A stretch of 11,604 bases of DNA from Sphingomonadales bacterium (GTDB lineage: Bacteria; Pseudomonadota; Alphaproteobacteria; Sphingomonadales; Sphingomonadaceae): the NCBI GenBank assembly GCA_027489295.1, contig JAIYAA010000328.1:1-11604 (forward strand), read 5' to 3'. Position 1 is the first letter of the stretch. Every line of letters starts with the position of its first letter. Positions 1-7,068 of this stretch are shown here, in pieces. The notes beneath the pieces were generated by a model. The model had not been told where the DNA came from. It ran no database searches and saw nothing but the letters and a program-made list of their open reading frames with translations. Both the position numbers and the translations under genes were made by a program.

Positions 1-54
1 CGCCTCTTCGAGAATCCGGCCTTTCGGCACGGCAAGGATCAACGGCTCGGTCAT
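1..54 (-). CDS. hisG: ATP phosphoribosyltransferase, N-terminal fragment
   Basis: Only the first 18 codons lie in the window; the gene runs off the left edge. The minus-strand translation from the ATG at 54-52 is MTEPLILAVPKGRILEEA. The segment LAVPKGRILEEA matches the N-terminus of HisG, where the conserved PKGRI/L signature sits. HisG catalyses the first step of histidine biosynthesis, condensing ATP with phosphoribosyl pyrophosphate in the cytoplasm. I see no good Shine-Dalgarno sequence before this ATG. The gene is divergent from the DUF2332 gene, with 60 bases between the two starts. The fragment is too short to tell the short (HisZ-dependent) form from the long form. Confidence 0.8.
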   Translation of the reverse strand, partial: MTEPLILAVPKGRILEEA

Positions 55-114
55 GGGTGCGGGGGCTTTACTTGGGGGCGGCCATGGGCGCAACACGCGC
101 CAAAGGGGAAGCGC

Positions 115-1197
115 ATGGCGTCCGAAGCCGAGAACCGCAAGAGTTTTGCCATCCAGGCCGGCTATTGCACGGCGATGGATGCGCCGATCACCGCGCGCAT
201 CTGTACCGCGCTGGGGCAGGGCATCAGCCGAGCGAGCGAAACCGGCCGCCGTGTGCTCGACTGGCCGGGCGAACCGGTGGCCGACGCGCTGGTGCTGCGG
301 CTGGTCGGCGGGCTGCATGCGCTGCACCGGCGCGGCGTGCCCGAGCTGCGGCGCATCTTCACGGGGGAGGAGACCGATCCCGGCCGGATCGGCGCGGCGC
401 TGGATGCGGTGCTGTGCGCGCATGACTTCACGCTGATGCCGTGGCTGTACGGCCCGCCGCAGACCAACGAGGCGGGGCGCTCGGCCGGATTGATGGCCGG
501 CATCCTCCATCTGGCGCAGCGCTACGGGCCGCGCTTCGAGGTGCTGGAAATCGGCTCCAGCGGCGGGTTGAACCTCATGCTGGGCCGCTATCGCTTCGAT
601 CTTGGCGGCGTGGACGTGGGCCCCGCCGACTCGCCGGTGGTGATTCGTCCGGAATGGCGCGGCAGCTCGCCGCCCGCCGCGCCGGTGGAGATCGTCGCGG
701 CGCGGGGCGTCGACATCGCGCCGCTGGACCTGCGCGACCCGCGCGATGCCGCGCGGCTCCAGGCCTATTGCTGGGTCGACGCGGTCGAGCGCCAGCATCG
801 GCTGGAAGCGACCATCGCGATGCTGCAGGCGGAGCCGGTCGCGCTCGAACGCGGCGACGCTGCCGCCTGGATCGAGGAACGGCTCGCCTTGCCGCAGGCG
901 CCGGGGGTGACGCGGGTGCTGATGCACTCGGTCGTCTGGCAATATCTCCGGCCCGACGCGCAGCAGCGCATCGCCGCGGCGATGGAGGCGGCCGGCGCCG
1001 CTGCCACCGCCGAACGCCCGCTCGGCTGGGTGATGATGGAGCCGAATCGCGATCTCGCGGCGCACGAGGTGCGCGTGCGCGGCTGGCCGGGGGACACGCC
1101 GATGCAACTGGTGGCCCGCACCCATGCGCACGGTGCCTGGGTCGAGGGCCTGGCGCCGCCGTTCGACACCCGGCCCTATGTGATGCGCACGACCTAG
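115..1197 (+). CDS. DUF2332 family protein
   Basis: A 360-residue protein that fits the length and conserved blocks I know for DUF2332 (Pfam PF10094), a bacterial family without an assigned reaction. Visible blocks are PQTNEAGRSAGL at about 115-126, VLEIGSSGGLNLML at about 143-156, WVDAVERQHRL at about 220-230 and HSVVWQYL at about 271-278. The E-I-G-x-S-x-G-L-N block, placed after a predicted beta strand, looks like motif I of class I SAM-dependent methyltransferases; this is a resemblance, not proof. There is no signal peptide or membrane segment, so it is probably cytoplasmic. The ATG at 115 is preceded by AGGGGAA (104-110) with a 4-base gap, which supports this start over the internal ATG at codon 21. 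It is divergent from hisG. No terminator is obvious after the TAG. Confidence 0.85.
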   Translation: MASEAENRKSFAIQAGYCTAMDAPITARICTALGQGISRASETGRRVLDWPGEPVADALVLRLVGGLHALHRRGVPELRRIFTGEETDPGRIGAALDAVLCAHDFTLMPWLYGPPQTNEAGRSAGLMAGILHLAQRYGPRFEVLEIGSSGGLNLMLGRYRFDLGGVDVGPADSPVVIRPEWRGSSPPAAPVEIVAARGVDIAPLDLRDPRDAARLQAYCWVDAVERQHRLEATIAMLQAEPVALERGDAAAWIEERLALPQAPGVTRVLMHSVVWQYLRPDAQQRIAAAMEAAGAAATAERPLGWVMMEPNRDLAAHEVRVRGWPGDTPMQLVARTHAHGAWVEGLAPPFDTRPYVMRTT

Positions 1198-1275
1198 ACT
1201 CGTCGCGCCCGCGCCCTGCCGCATCGCCGAGCGCGCCTGCCGCACACGCGGTCGCGCGCCTGCAACCGCTTGTCC

Positions 1276-1315
1276 ATGAACGGTTTCATTTGCGCGACGG
1301 AATTTTCATCTGCGC
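1276..1315. repeat. Direct and inverted repeats upstream of the TonB receptor
   Basis: TTTCATTTGCGC (1284-1295) and TTTCATCTGCGC (1304-1315) differ at one base in twelve and are spaced 20 bases start to start, about two helical turns. The left copy overlaps an inverted repeat, ATGAA (1276-1280) with TTCAT (1285-1289). The pair lies directly upstream of a TTGACA box, as expected for an activator or repressor bound as two dimers on one DNA face. The regulator is unknown. Confidence 0.4.
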
Positions 1316-1319
1316 ATCA

Positions 1320-1348
1320 TTGACACCGTATCTGATTTGTCAGACTTA
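1320..1348 (+). promoter_or_regulatory. Putative promoter and operator for the TonB receptor
   Basis: A perfect -35 hexamer TTGACA sits at 1320-1325. The -10 position 17 bases on (1343-1348, GACTTA) is a poor match, so the promoter may need an activator. TGACA (1321-1325) and TGTCA (1338-1342) form an inverted repeat with centres 17 bases apart, and CTGA (1332-1335) pairs with TCAG (1340-1343). A repressor bound here would cover the polymerase site. The leader to the receptor start would be about 85 bases. Confidence 0.35.
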
Positions 1349-1378
1349 AAGCCCGAACCCGCTGCTGATCGCGGGGAG

Positions 1379-1438
1379 ATGCTGGTTGCCGCGATGACTG
1401 GGAAAGCCCGGGGCCGCGGACGGAAACGGGGAGGATGA
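1379..1438 (+). CDS. Possible 19-residue leader peptide
   Basis: An open frame from ATG 1379 reads MLVAAMTGKARGRGRKRGG and stops with TGA at 1436-1438, one base before the receptor ATG at 1440. The purine run GGGGAG (1373-1378) directly touches the ATG, which is too close for a normal Shine-Dalgarno; the internal ATG at 1394 has no better site. The peptide is rich in Arg, Lys and Gly. Its stop lies next to the receptor start, so ribosomes finishing it could reinitiate there. It may equally be a chance frame in GC-rich DNA; I have no homologue in mind. Confidence 0.2.
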   Translation: MLVAAMTGKARGRGRKRGG

Positions 1439-1439
1439 C

Positions 1440-4247
1440 ATGACTCGCAAGGCTGTGCTGCTGCTTGGAGCGGCAATGATCACGTTCGTGAACGCCGCGC
1501 CGCTCTATGCGCAAACGGCTGCATCGCGCGCGGATGACAAGCAGAATTCCGATACGGCGCAGACCGCGGCGGAGGAGGAGATCCTCGTCACCGGCATCCG
1601 TGCCAGCCTTGCCTCTGCGCGGGAGTTGAAGCGTAGTTCCGACTCGATCCTCGATGCGATCGTCGCCGAGGATATCGGTAAGTTGCCGGACAATAACGCG
1701 GCGGAAAGCCTCGCGCGCCTGCCCGGCGTGCAGGTCGGCCGCTATGCCGACGAGGCCTCGGGCGTACTGATCCGCGGCCTGCCGGACGTGGGGAGCACTT
1801 TCAACGGGCGCGAAATCTTCACCGCCGAGAACCGCACCGTGCAGGTGCAGGACTTCCCGGCCGGCGCACTGGCGGCGCTCGAGGTGTACAAGTCGGCCAC
1901 CGCCGATCTGATCGAGCCGGGCCTCGCCGGGCTGGTCAACGTCCGCTCGCGCCGTCCGTTCGACTTCAAGGGGCTGGAGATCGCCGGTGCGATCCGCGCG
2001 TCGTACAACGACCAGTCGAAGAAGGCGAACCCCAACGGCAACCTGCTGATCAGCGATCGCTGGCAGACGCCGATCGGCGAAATGGGCGCGCTGGTGAACG
2101 TCGCCTATAACCGGTTCTACTTCAACAATGCGATCCGCTACAACAATGGCGGCGTCGATCCGGTGGCGAACAGCAAGGCGGCGCTGCCGGCAGGCGAGGC
2201 GGCGGACTTCCGCCTGCCGTACAGCGTCGGCCTCTATTATCCGCGCGGGCTGCGCGAGCGCCCGTCGGTCAACGGCTCGTTCCAGTGGAAGCCGGCACAC
2301 AACCTCGAAATCTATGTCGACGGGCTGTGGCAGGCGTTCCGCAACCAGGGCTCGACCGAGAGCTTCGACGTGTCGCTGCTGCGCGCCGCCCCGAAGAATG
2401 CCGCCGGCGTGGAGGTTCCGCCGACCCTGTCGAACATCGTGCGCGTGTCCGGCCAGCCCAACAAGCTGGTCAGCATCAGCAAGACGGGCGGCTACCCCGC
2501 CGAGATGTACCGCTCGACCAGCCGCGATTTCACCAACACCTATCAGGCGGCCGGCGGCTTCGTCTGGACCACCGGCCGGGCGGTGATCTCCAGCGACTTC
2601 GCCTACACCTTCTCGGAATATGGCGCGAACGAGCGCAGCCTGGACTCGCAGACCGCCGGATCCCCGCCGGTCAACGTGACGTTCGACAAGGACAAGTCGT
2701 CCTGGTTCGATCTCGGCAACTACGACATGACCAACCCCGCCAACTATATCTGGCGCGGTTATTATGAGCGCGAATATTATGTCAGCGGTGCGGGCATACA
2801 ATGGCGCGGCGACGTGGCGCTGGATACCGAGATCGACTGGTTGCCGAAGATCAAGTTCGGCCTCCGCGCCACCGATCGCGACGCCAAGAAGCGCCAGGGC
2901 AGCCGCTATGCCTATACGCCCACGCTGAACATCCCGCTCTCCACCCTGCCGACCGGCGCGCTGGAGCAGGTGCAGGATGGCTTCCGCAGCAGCGGCCCGC
3001 CGTTCCAGAACTGGCTGATGCCGTCGTATGACGCGATCCAGAGCAATTCGGAGGCGCTGCGCCAGCTCGCCTATCAGTCGCTCCAGAAGATCGTCGCCGC
3101 CAACCCGAACGACCAGGGCTACAAGGACGCGCTGGCCCAGTTCGCCACCAAGTCGATCCCGATGGATCCCTATGGCGGCTTCTACGCCAAGGAGGCGAGC
3201 TACACCGCCTATGCCTCGGCCAACTACGCGTTCGACGTAGGCATCCCGATCGACGGCTCGTTCGGCGTGCGCATCGTCAATACCGATGGGCGCTATGTCG
3301 GTACGTCGCGCGTGGTGGCGGCGAACGGTACGGTCTCGGCGGTCACCGACACCAACCGGCAGAACTATGTCGACGTGCTGCCGAGCTTCGGGCTGCGGGC
3401 GAAGTTGTTGCAGGGCCTGCAGGCGCGCCTGGGCTTCACGATGACTCGGACGCGGCCGAGCTTCGGCCAGCTCAACCCGTCGTTCAGCATCACCCGCAAC
3501 AATGATTTCGGGACGGGCACCGGCAGCAACGCGCGCTATGCCTTCTTCGGATCGGGCGGCAATCCCGAACTCCAGCCGCTTACCTCGAAAAACTACGACG
3601 CGACGGTCGAATATTATTTTGGCAAGAACGGTGCGGTCAGCGGTGCCGTTTTCTATCGCGATCTGTTCGGGTTCATCAACAACTACACCCGCGATGTGAA
3701 CGACCCGACCTATGGCCTGATCCAGATCAGCCGTCCGGAGAATGCCGGAAGCGGCAAGATCAAGGGTTTCGAACTCTCAGCGCAGAGCTTCTTCGACTTC
3801 CTGCCGGGCTGGCTGAGCGGCTTCGGCGCGCAGGGCAACCTCACCTATGTCGATGCGAAGAACCAGCTGCCGCGCGCGCTGGGTACCGCGCAGCCGATGG
3901 TGTCGCTGACTGGCCTGTCGAAATGGTCGTACAACCTCAGCGGCTTCTACGAGCGCGACAAGATCTCGCTGCGGCTGTCGTACAACTATCGCAGCTCCTA
4001 TATCGATTTCTACAGCAGAAATTCGAATGACGTGCAGTATACCGGCCAGAGCGTCCGTCCGATTTCGCGGCTGGACTTCTCCGGTTCGTACACGCCGGTC
4101 GAGAATATCACGCTGACCGCGGAGGTGAGCAACATTCTCGCGCAGCCGTTCAGCAACTATCGGTACTTCAATGAGACGCAGTACTACCCAATCGATTCGC
4201 GATACGAGGGGCGGTACTTCAGCGCGGGCGTGCGCTTCCGCTTCTGA
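1440..4247 (+). CDS. TonB-dependent outer-membrane receptor
   Basis: A 935-residue outer-membrane transporter that would import a ligand using TonB-ExbB-ExbD energy. Residues 1-24 form a signal peptide ending PLYA before Gln25. A TonB-box-like segment (EILVTGIR, about 47-54) is followed by the plug, with ARELKRSSDSILDAIVAED at about 60-78 and GKLPDNNAAESLARLPGVQV at about 80-99. That wording is typical of the Xanthomonas/Caulobacter/sphingomonad subfamily (TIGR01782 type). The rest is aromatic-rich beta-barrel sequence ending YFSAGVRFRF, with the terminal Phe needed for barrel assembly. GGGGAGG (1428-1434), five bases before the ATG, fixes the start. Many relatives take up plant glycans, but no sugar-degrading enzyme, inner-membrane transporter or regulator adjoins it, so the substrate is open. 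Transcription ends at the hairpin at 4278-4304. Confidence 0.93.
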   Translation: MTRKAVLLLGAAMITFVNAAPLYAQTAASRADDKQNSDTAQTAAEEEILVTGIRASLASARELKRSSDSILDAIVAEDIGKLPDNNAAESLARLPGVQVGRYADEASGVLIRGLPDVGSTFNGREIFTAENRTVQVQDFPAGALAALEVYKSATADLIEPGLAGLVNVRSRRPFDFKGLEIAGAIRASYNDQSKKANPNGNLLISDRWQTPIGEMGALVNVAYNRFYFNNAIRYNNGGVDPVANSKAALPAGEAADFRLPYSVGLYYPRGLRERPSVNGSFQWKPAHNLEIYVDGLWQAFRNQGSTESFDVSLLRAAPKNAAGVEVPPTLSNIVRVSGQPNKLVSISKTGGYPAEMYRSTSRDFTNTYQAAGGFVWTTGRAVISSDFAYTFSEYGANERSLDSQTAGSPPVNVTFDKDKSSWFDLGNYDMTNPANYIWRGYYEREYYVSGAGIQWRGDVALDTEIDWLPKIKFGLRATDRDAKKRQGSRYAYTPTLNIPLSTLPTGALEQVQDGFRSSGPPFQNWLMPSYDAIQSNSEALRQLAYQSLQKIVAANPNDQGYKDALAQFATKSIPMDPYGGFYAKEASYTAYASANYAFDVGIPIDGSFGVRIVNTDGRYVGTSRVVAANGTVSAVTDTNRQNYVDVLPSFGLRAKLLQGLQARLGFTMTRTRPSFGQLNPSFSITRNNDFGTGTGSNARYAFFGSGGNPELQPLTSKNYDATVEYYFGKNGAVSGAVFYRDLFGFINNYTRDVNDPTYGLIQISRPENAGSGKIKGFELSAQSFFDFLPGWLSGFGAQGNLTYVDAKNQLPRALGTAQPMVSLTGLSKWSYNLSGFYERDKISLRLSYNYRSSYIDFYSRNSNDVQYTGQSVRPISRLDFSGSYTPVENITLTAEVSNILAQPFSNYRYFNETQYYPIDSRYEGRYFSAGVRFRF

Positions 4248-4277
4248 AGGCCCGGCCCTCGTCCCTTCCCCACCTGG

Positions 4278-4304
4278 TGCCCGGCTTCGGCCGGGCATTT
4301 TTTT
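4278..4304 (+). terminator. Rho-independent terminator of the TonB receptor
   Basis: TGCCCGGC (4278-4285) and GCCGGGCA (4290-4297) form a perfect 8-bp stem closed by a very stable TTCG tetraloop (C-TTCG-G), followed by seven T (4298-4304). It begins 31 bases after the receptor stop. It has the right polarity only for the plus strand; the minus strand has no T run after the stem. The last two T, with A4305, also make the stop codon of the convergent hydrolase gene. Confidence 0.93.
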
Positions 4305-5202
4305 ATGCCTCGCGCCGATCCAGCCATTCGAGCAGCGCGGCGGTCACTTCCTCAGGGGCTTCCCAGGGCAGGAAATGGCCGGCGTCGCGGATCTGGACCA
4401 GCTGATAGTCCGGGATCAATGTTTCCAACCCATCGAGCAGGCAAGGCAGCAGCCCGCGATCACGCATGCCCCACAGCACCAGCGTCGGCTGCGGCTGGAG
4501 CGGGAAGGGGCCGTCGATCCAGCCGGGGCGCGGCAGATCCTCGTCCATGCCCGGCACCACGATCTGCGTCGCGCGGTACCAGTTGAGCATCGCGGTGAGC
4601 GCCCCCGGCTGGCTCCACTGGCTGAGATAGATCGCCTTTTCCTCGGGCGGCACGGTCACCTGCAGATGCTCGCCGAACAGCGAGAGCAGGAATTGTTCGA
4701 GCGCGGTCTTGTCCGGCGCGCGATCAAGGTCGGTCTCGCGGAAGAAGCGGATATACTGGCTGGCCCGGCGCTGGCCGGGATCGTCGAACAGCTTGCGCTG
4801 GAAGACCTGCGGATGCGGCGCATTGAGAATCGCCAGCCGCGCGACTCGCTTGGGCTCGCGCAGCGCCGCCATCCAGGCGATCGCGCCGCCCCAGTCATGC
4901 CCCACCAGCGTGAAGCGCTCGATGTCGAGCGCGTCGGCCAGCGCGAACAGATCGGCGGCGATGCGGTCGGCGGCGTAGGATTCGACGCCCTGCGGCTTCG
5001 ATGATTCGGCATAGCCGCGCTGGTCCGGCGCGATGACGAAATAGCGTTCGGCCAGCGCCGGGATCTGGTGCCGCCAGGTCCGGTGCGATTCGGGAAAGCC
5101 GTGCAGCAGAACTACCGGCGGATGCGCCGGATTGCCCGCCAGCGCCACGTTGAGCGTCACGCCGGTGGAGAGCGGCAGCATCGTCTGTCGGATGTCGGTC
5201 AC
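4303..5202 (-). CDS. Alpha/beta hydrolase, epoxide hydrolase-like
   Basis: A 299-residue alpha/beta-hydrolase-fold enzyme. The motifs are the oxyanion-hole HGFPES (34-39), the nucleophile elbow GHDWGG (101-106) with Asp103 in place of Ser, a cap-domain Tyr in NWYRA (208-212), a likely acid Asp248 in WGMRD, and the catalytic His276 in DAGHF. An Asp nucleophile with HGFP and a cap Tyr is the layout of epoxide hydrolases; haloacid or haloalkane dehalogenases of the fold are the main alternative. No signal peptide is seen, so it is probably cytosolic. I chose GTG 5202 because AGGGAG (5214-5209) lies six bases upstream; an open frame back to 5298 adds residues unlike the family. It lies 103 bases downstream of pirin on the same strand and may be co-transcribed. 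It is convergent with the receptor. Confidence 0.88.
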   Translation of the reverse strand: MTDIRQTMLPLSTGVTLNVALAGNPAHPPVVLLHGFPESHRTWRHQIPALAERYFVIAPDQRGYAESSKPQGVESYAADRIAADLFALADALDIERFTLVGHDWGGAIAWMAALREPKRVARLAILNAPHPQVFQRKLFDDPGQRRASQYIRFFRETDLDRAPDKTALEQFLLSLFGEHLQVTVPPEEKAIYLSQWSQPGALTAMLNWYRATQIVVPGMDEDLPRPGWIDGPFPLQPQPTLVLWGMRDRGLLPCLLDGLETLIPDYQLVQIRDAGHFLPWEAPEEVTAALLEWLDRREA

Positions 5203-5305
5203 GTAGTGCTCCCTGTACCCCGTGGCCGCATCCTCTCCACGCAGCCCGGGACTTGCCCCGCGCATAGGATGCGACGGTTCCTCCCAGGCTGCAAGCAAAG
5301 GAAAA

Positions 5306-6205
5306 CTAGGGGTAACTGACCGTCTTCGGGACTTCCGGGATCGGGATGAATTCCTTGTCGTCGTTCGGCACCTTGGGGAAGGCGCCGGCCTTCCAGTCTT
5401 CCTTGGCCTGGTTGATCCGCTCGCGGCTGGACGAGACGAAGTTCCACCAGACGTGGCGCGGGGTGGTGAACGCCTCGCCGCCGCAGAACATCACCCGCGC
5501 ACCGCGTTCGGACCGCAGCGTCGCGCGGGTGCCGGGGCGCAGCAGGTAGAGCGTCATCGGCACCAGCGGCATGCCGTCCAGGCTTGCATCGCCGGTCGCG
5601 ACATAGAGCGCGCGCTCGTCGGCTGCGGGATCGATGGGAATGCTGGCGCCGCCGTCGAGCGCGATGTCGCCGTAGATGGTCTGGGCATAGGTGGTGGTGG
5701 GGGCAGATGCGCCCCACAGCTCGCCCATGATCACGCGGGCGCGGGCGCCGTGGGCCTCGACGATCGGCAGCTGGCCGGCGGCGACATGCTCGAACGCCGG
5801 GTCCATTTCCTCCAGCGCCTCGGGCAGCGCGAGCCAGGTCTGGATGCCGCTGAGTTCGGGACCCTTCGCGCGCTCGGCCGAGGGCGAGCGTTCGGAATGG
5901 ACGATGCCGTGGCCGGCGGTCATCAGGTTCACCGCGCCCGGTTCGATGGTCGCGAAGGTGCCGAGCGAATCGCGATGGTCGATCGCGCCGGCGAACAGAT
6001 AGGTGACGGTCGCCAGGTTGATGTGCGGGTGCGGGCGCACGTCGATGCCGGTGCCGACGTCGAGGATCGCCGGGCCCATCTGGTCGAAGAAGATGAACGG
6101 CCCCACCATGGTGCGCGGGCGCGAGGGGAGGGTGCGATGCACCTTGAAGCCGCCCAGATCGTGGGTGGTCGGCTCGATCGTCTGGGTTACCAGGTCGTCG
6201 CGCAT
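5306..6205 (-). CDS. Pirin family protein
   Basis: A 299-residue bicupin of the pirin family. The four metal ligands of human pirin (two His in an H-x-H motif, then His and Glu) are matched by His59 and His61 in RPHPHINLATVTYLF and by His103 and Glu105 in AGHGIVHSE. The C-terminal cupin half includes the conserved HVWWNFVSSSRERI region. Pirins bind Fe(II); some have quercetin dioxygenase activity and others act as redox-sensitive regulators, so the substrate here cannot be told. The protein looks cytoplasmic. The ATG at 6205 is preceded by GGAGA about eight bases away; in-frame codons up to 6325 do not resemble pirin. It is divergent from the PepSY operon, and both could share control elements in the 212 bases between them. 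The hydrolase gene follows it. Confidence 0.92.
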   Translation of the reverse strand: MRDDLVTQTIEPTTHDLGGFKVHRTLPSRPRTMVGPFIFFDQMGPAILDVGTGIDVRPHPHINLATVTYLFAGAIDHRDSLGTFATIEPGAVNLMTAGHGIVHSERSPSAERAKGPELSGIQTWLALPEALEEMDPAFEHVAAGQLPIVEAHGARARVIMGELWGASAPTTTYAQTIYGDIALDGGASIPIDPAADERALYVATGDASLDGMPLVPMTLYLLRPGTRATLRSERGARVMFCGGEAFTTPRHVWWNFVSSSRERINQAKEDWKAGAFPKVPNDDKEFIPIPEVPKTVSYP

Positions 6206-6352
6206 CGTAGGTCTCCGTGATTGTTGCCCGTCGAATAGCCGGTCCTGCTCGGCACGCCCAGCCAAACCAGGGCATAGGATCGCGAACGCTGTGTTTCCCG
6301 GCGCTCCGGTTCGAGGGCGGGGCATCGCGACATCCTGTTACATTTCGCACGT

Positions 6353-6375
6353 TGTAATTGCGAATGGTTCGCGTT
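6353..6375 (+). promoter_or_regulatory. Fur-box-like palindrome overlapping a -10 element
   Basis: GCGAA (6360-6364) and TTCGC (6368-6372) are perfect inverted arms around TGG. The 19 bases 6357-6375 agree at 15 of 18 informative positions with the proteobacterial Fur-box form AATGCGAATNATTCGCATT. The hexamer TGTAAT (6353-6358, five of six to TATAAT) overlaps its left edge; I see no good -35 element. A repressor here would block the start of the PepSY operon, whose ATG is 43 bases downstream. Regulation by Fur with iron is inferred from the match and from the gene content. Confidence 0.5.
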
Positions 6376-6417
6376 ATCGCGGCGCCTCGTTTCCAAAGCC
6401 GAGATCGTCCGACCCTG

Positions 6418-7059
6418 ATGCACGCCCCGTCCCCGCCTGCCGCGCGCAAGCGCAGCCGCAAGAGCTTCTGGCTCAAGCAGCTCCACACCTGGCATTGGAT
6501 GAGTTCGGCGATCAGCCTGGTCGGGCTGCTGCTGTTCGCGATCACCGGCTTCACGCTCAACCATGCCGCGGACATCGAGGGTACGGCAAAGACGGTCGAT
6601 CGCGCCGCGCAGCTGCCGCCCGCGCTGCTGCCGCTGGTCAAGCCGGACGACAAGCCCGATGCCAAGCAGCCTTTGCCCGCCCCCGTCGCCGGCTGGCTGC
6701 GCACCAACCTGAAGATGTCGGCCGAGGGAGTCGCCGAATGGTCGCCAGACGAGATCTATCTCGCCCAGCCGCGCCCGGGCGGCGACGGCTGGATCGCGAT
6801 CGATCGCGCCACCGGCAAGGTGACCAGCGAGATCAGCTCGCGCGGCTGGATCGCCTATCTCAACGATCTCCATAAGGGCCGCAACGCCGGCACGACGTGG
6901 AAATGGTTCATCGACGTGTTCGCCTTTGCCTGCCTGGTCTTCACGCTCACCGGGCTGGTGCTGCTGTGGATGCACGCCAAGCACCGCAAGAGCACCTGGC
7001 CGATCGTCGCGGCCGGCCTCGCCATCCCTGCGCTGATCGCGCTGTTCCTCATCCACTAA
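6418..7059 (+). CDS. PepSY-associated TM helix protein
   Basis: A 213-residue inner-membrane protein of the short PepSY_TM-like type. A basic N-terminus is followed by TM1 (about 28-47), a periplasmic stretch of about 110 residues with a PepSY-like part (GWIAIDRATGKVTSEISSRG, 124-143), then TM2 (about 163-185) and TM3 (about 193-212). Six His lie at or near membrane edges: 23, 26, 49, 152, 186 and 189. LNDLHKGRNAG just before TM2 is typical of the family. Larger PepSY_TM proteins include flavin- or heme-dependent reductases of imported iron-siderophores; that this short form carries electrons is inference. I chose ATG 6418 because the earlier TTG 6358 and ATG 6364 lie inside the Fur-like site and add unrelated residues. 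The ribosome site is weak. It is first in the operon, nine bases before DUF2271. Confidence 0.85.
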   Translation: MHAPSPPAARKRSRKSFWLKQLHTWHWMSSAISLVGLLLFAITGFTLNHAADIEGTAKTVDRAAQLPPALLPLVKPDDKPDAKQPLPAPVAGWLRTNLKMSAEGVAEWSPDEIYLAQPRPGGDGWIAIDRATGKVTSEISSRGWIAYLNDLHKGRNAGTTWKWFIDVFAFACLVFTLTGLVLLWMHAKHRKSTWPIVAAGLAIPALIALFLIH

Positions 7060-7068
7060 GGGGGTTTC

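Noticed and set aside
1317..2801. A 494-codon open frame antisense to the start of the TonB receptor
   Set aside because: It is the complement of clear receptor sequence in GC-rich DNA; the translation is Arg/Ala/Val/Gly-rich with no recognisable motif.
5203..5298. Hydrolase start at 5298
   Set aside because: The 32 extra residues do not resemble alpha/beta hydrolases, and AGGGAG lies at the right distance before GTG 5202.
6206..6325. Pirin start at 6325
   Set aside because: Pirin homology begins just after the ATG at 6205, which has GGAGA upstream. The extension also cuts into the divergent control region.
5199..6707. A 502-codon minus-strand frame spanning pirin, the control region and the PepSY start
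   Set aside because: It is a shadow of pirin in another frame. The pirin frame carries the metal ligands and conserved blocks; this one is low-complexity Arg/Ala/Pro.
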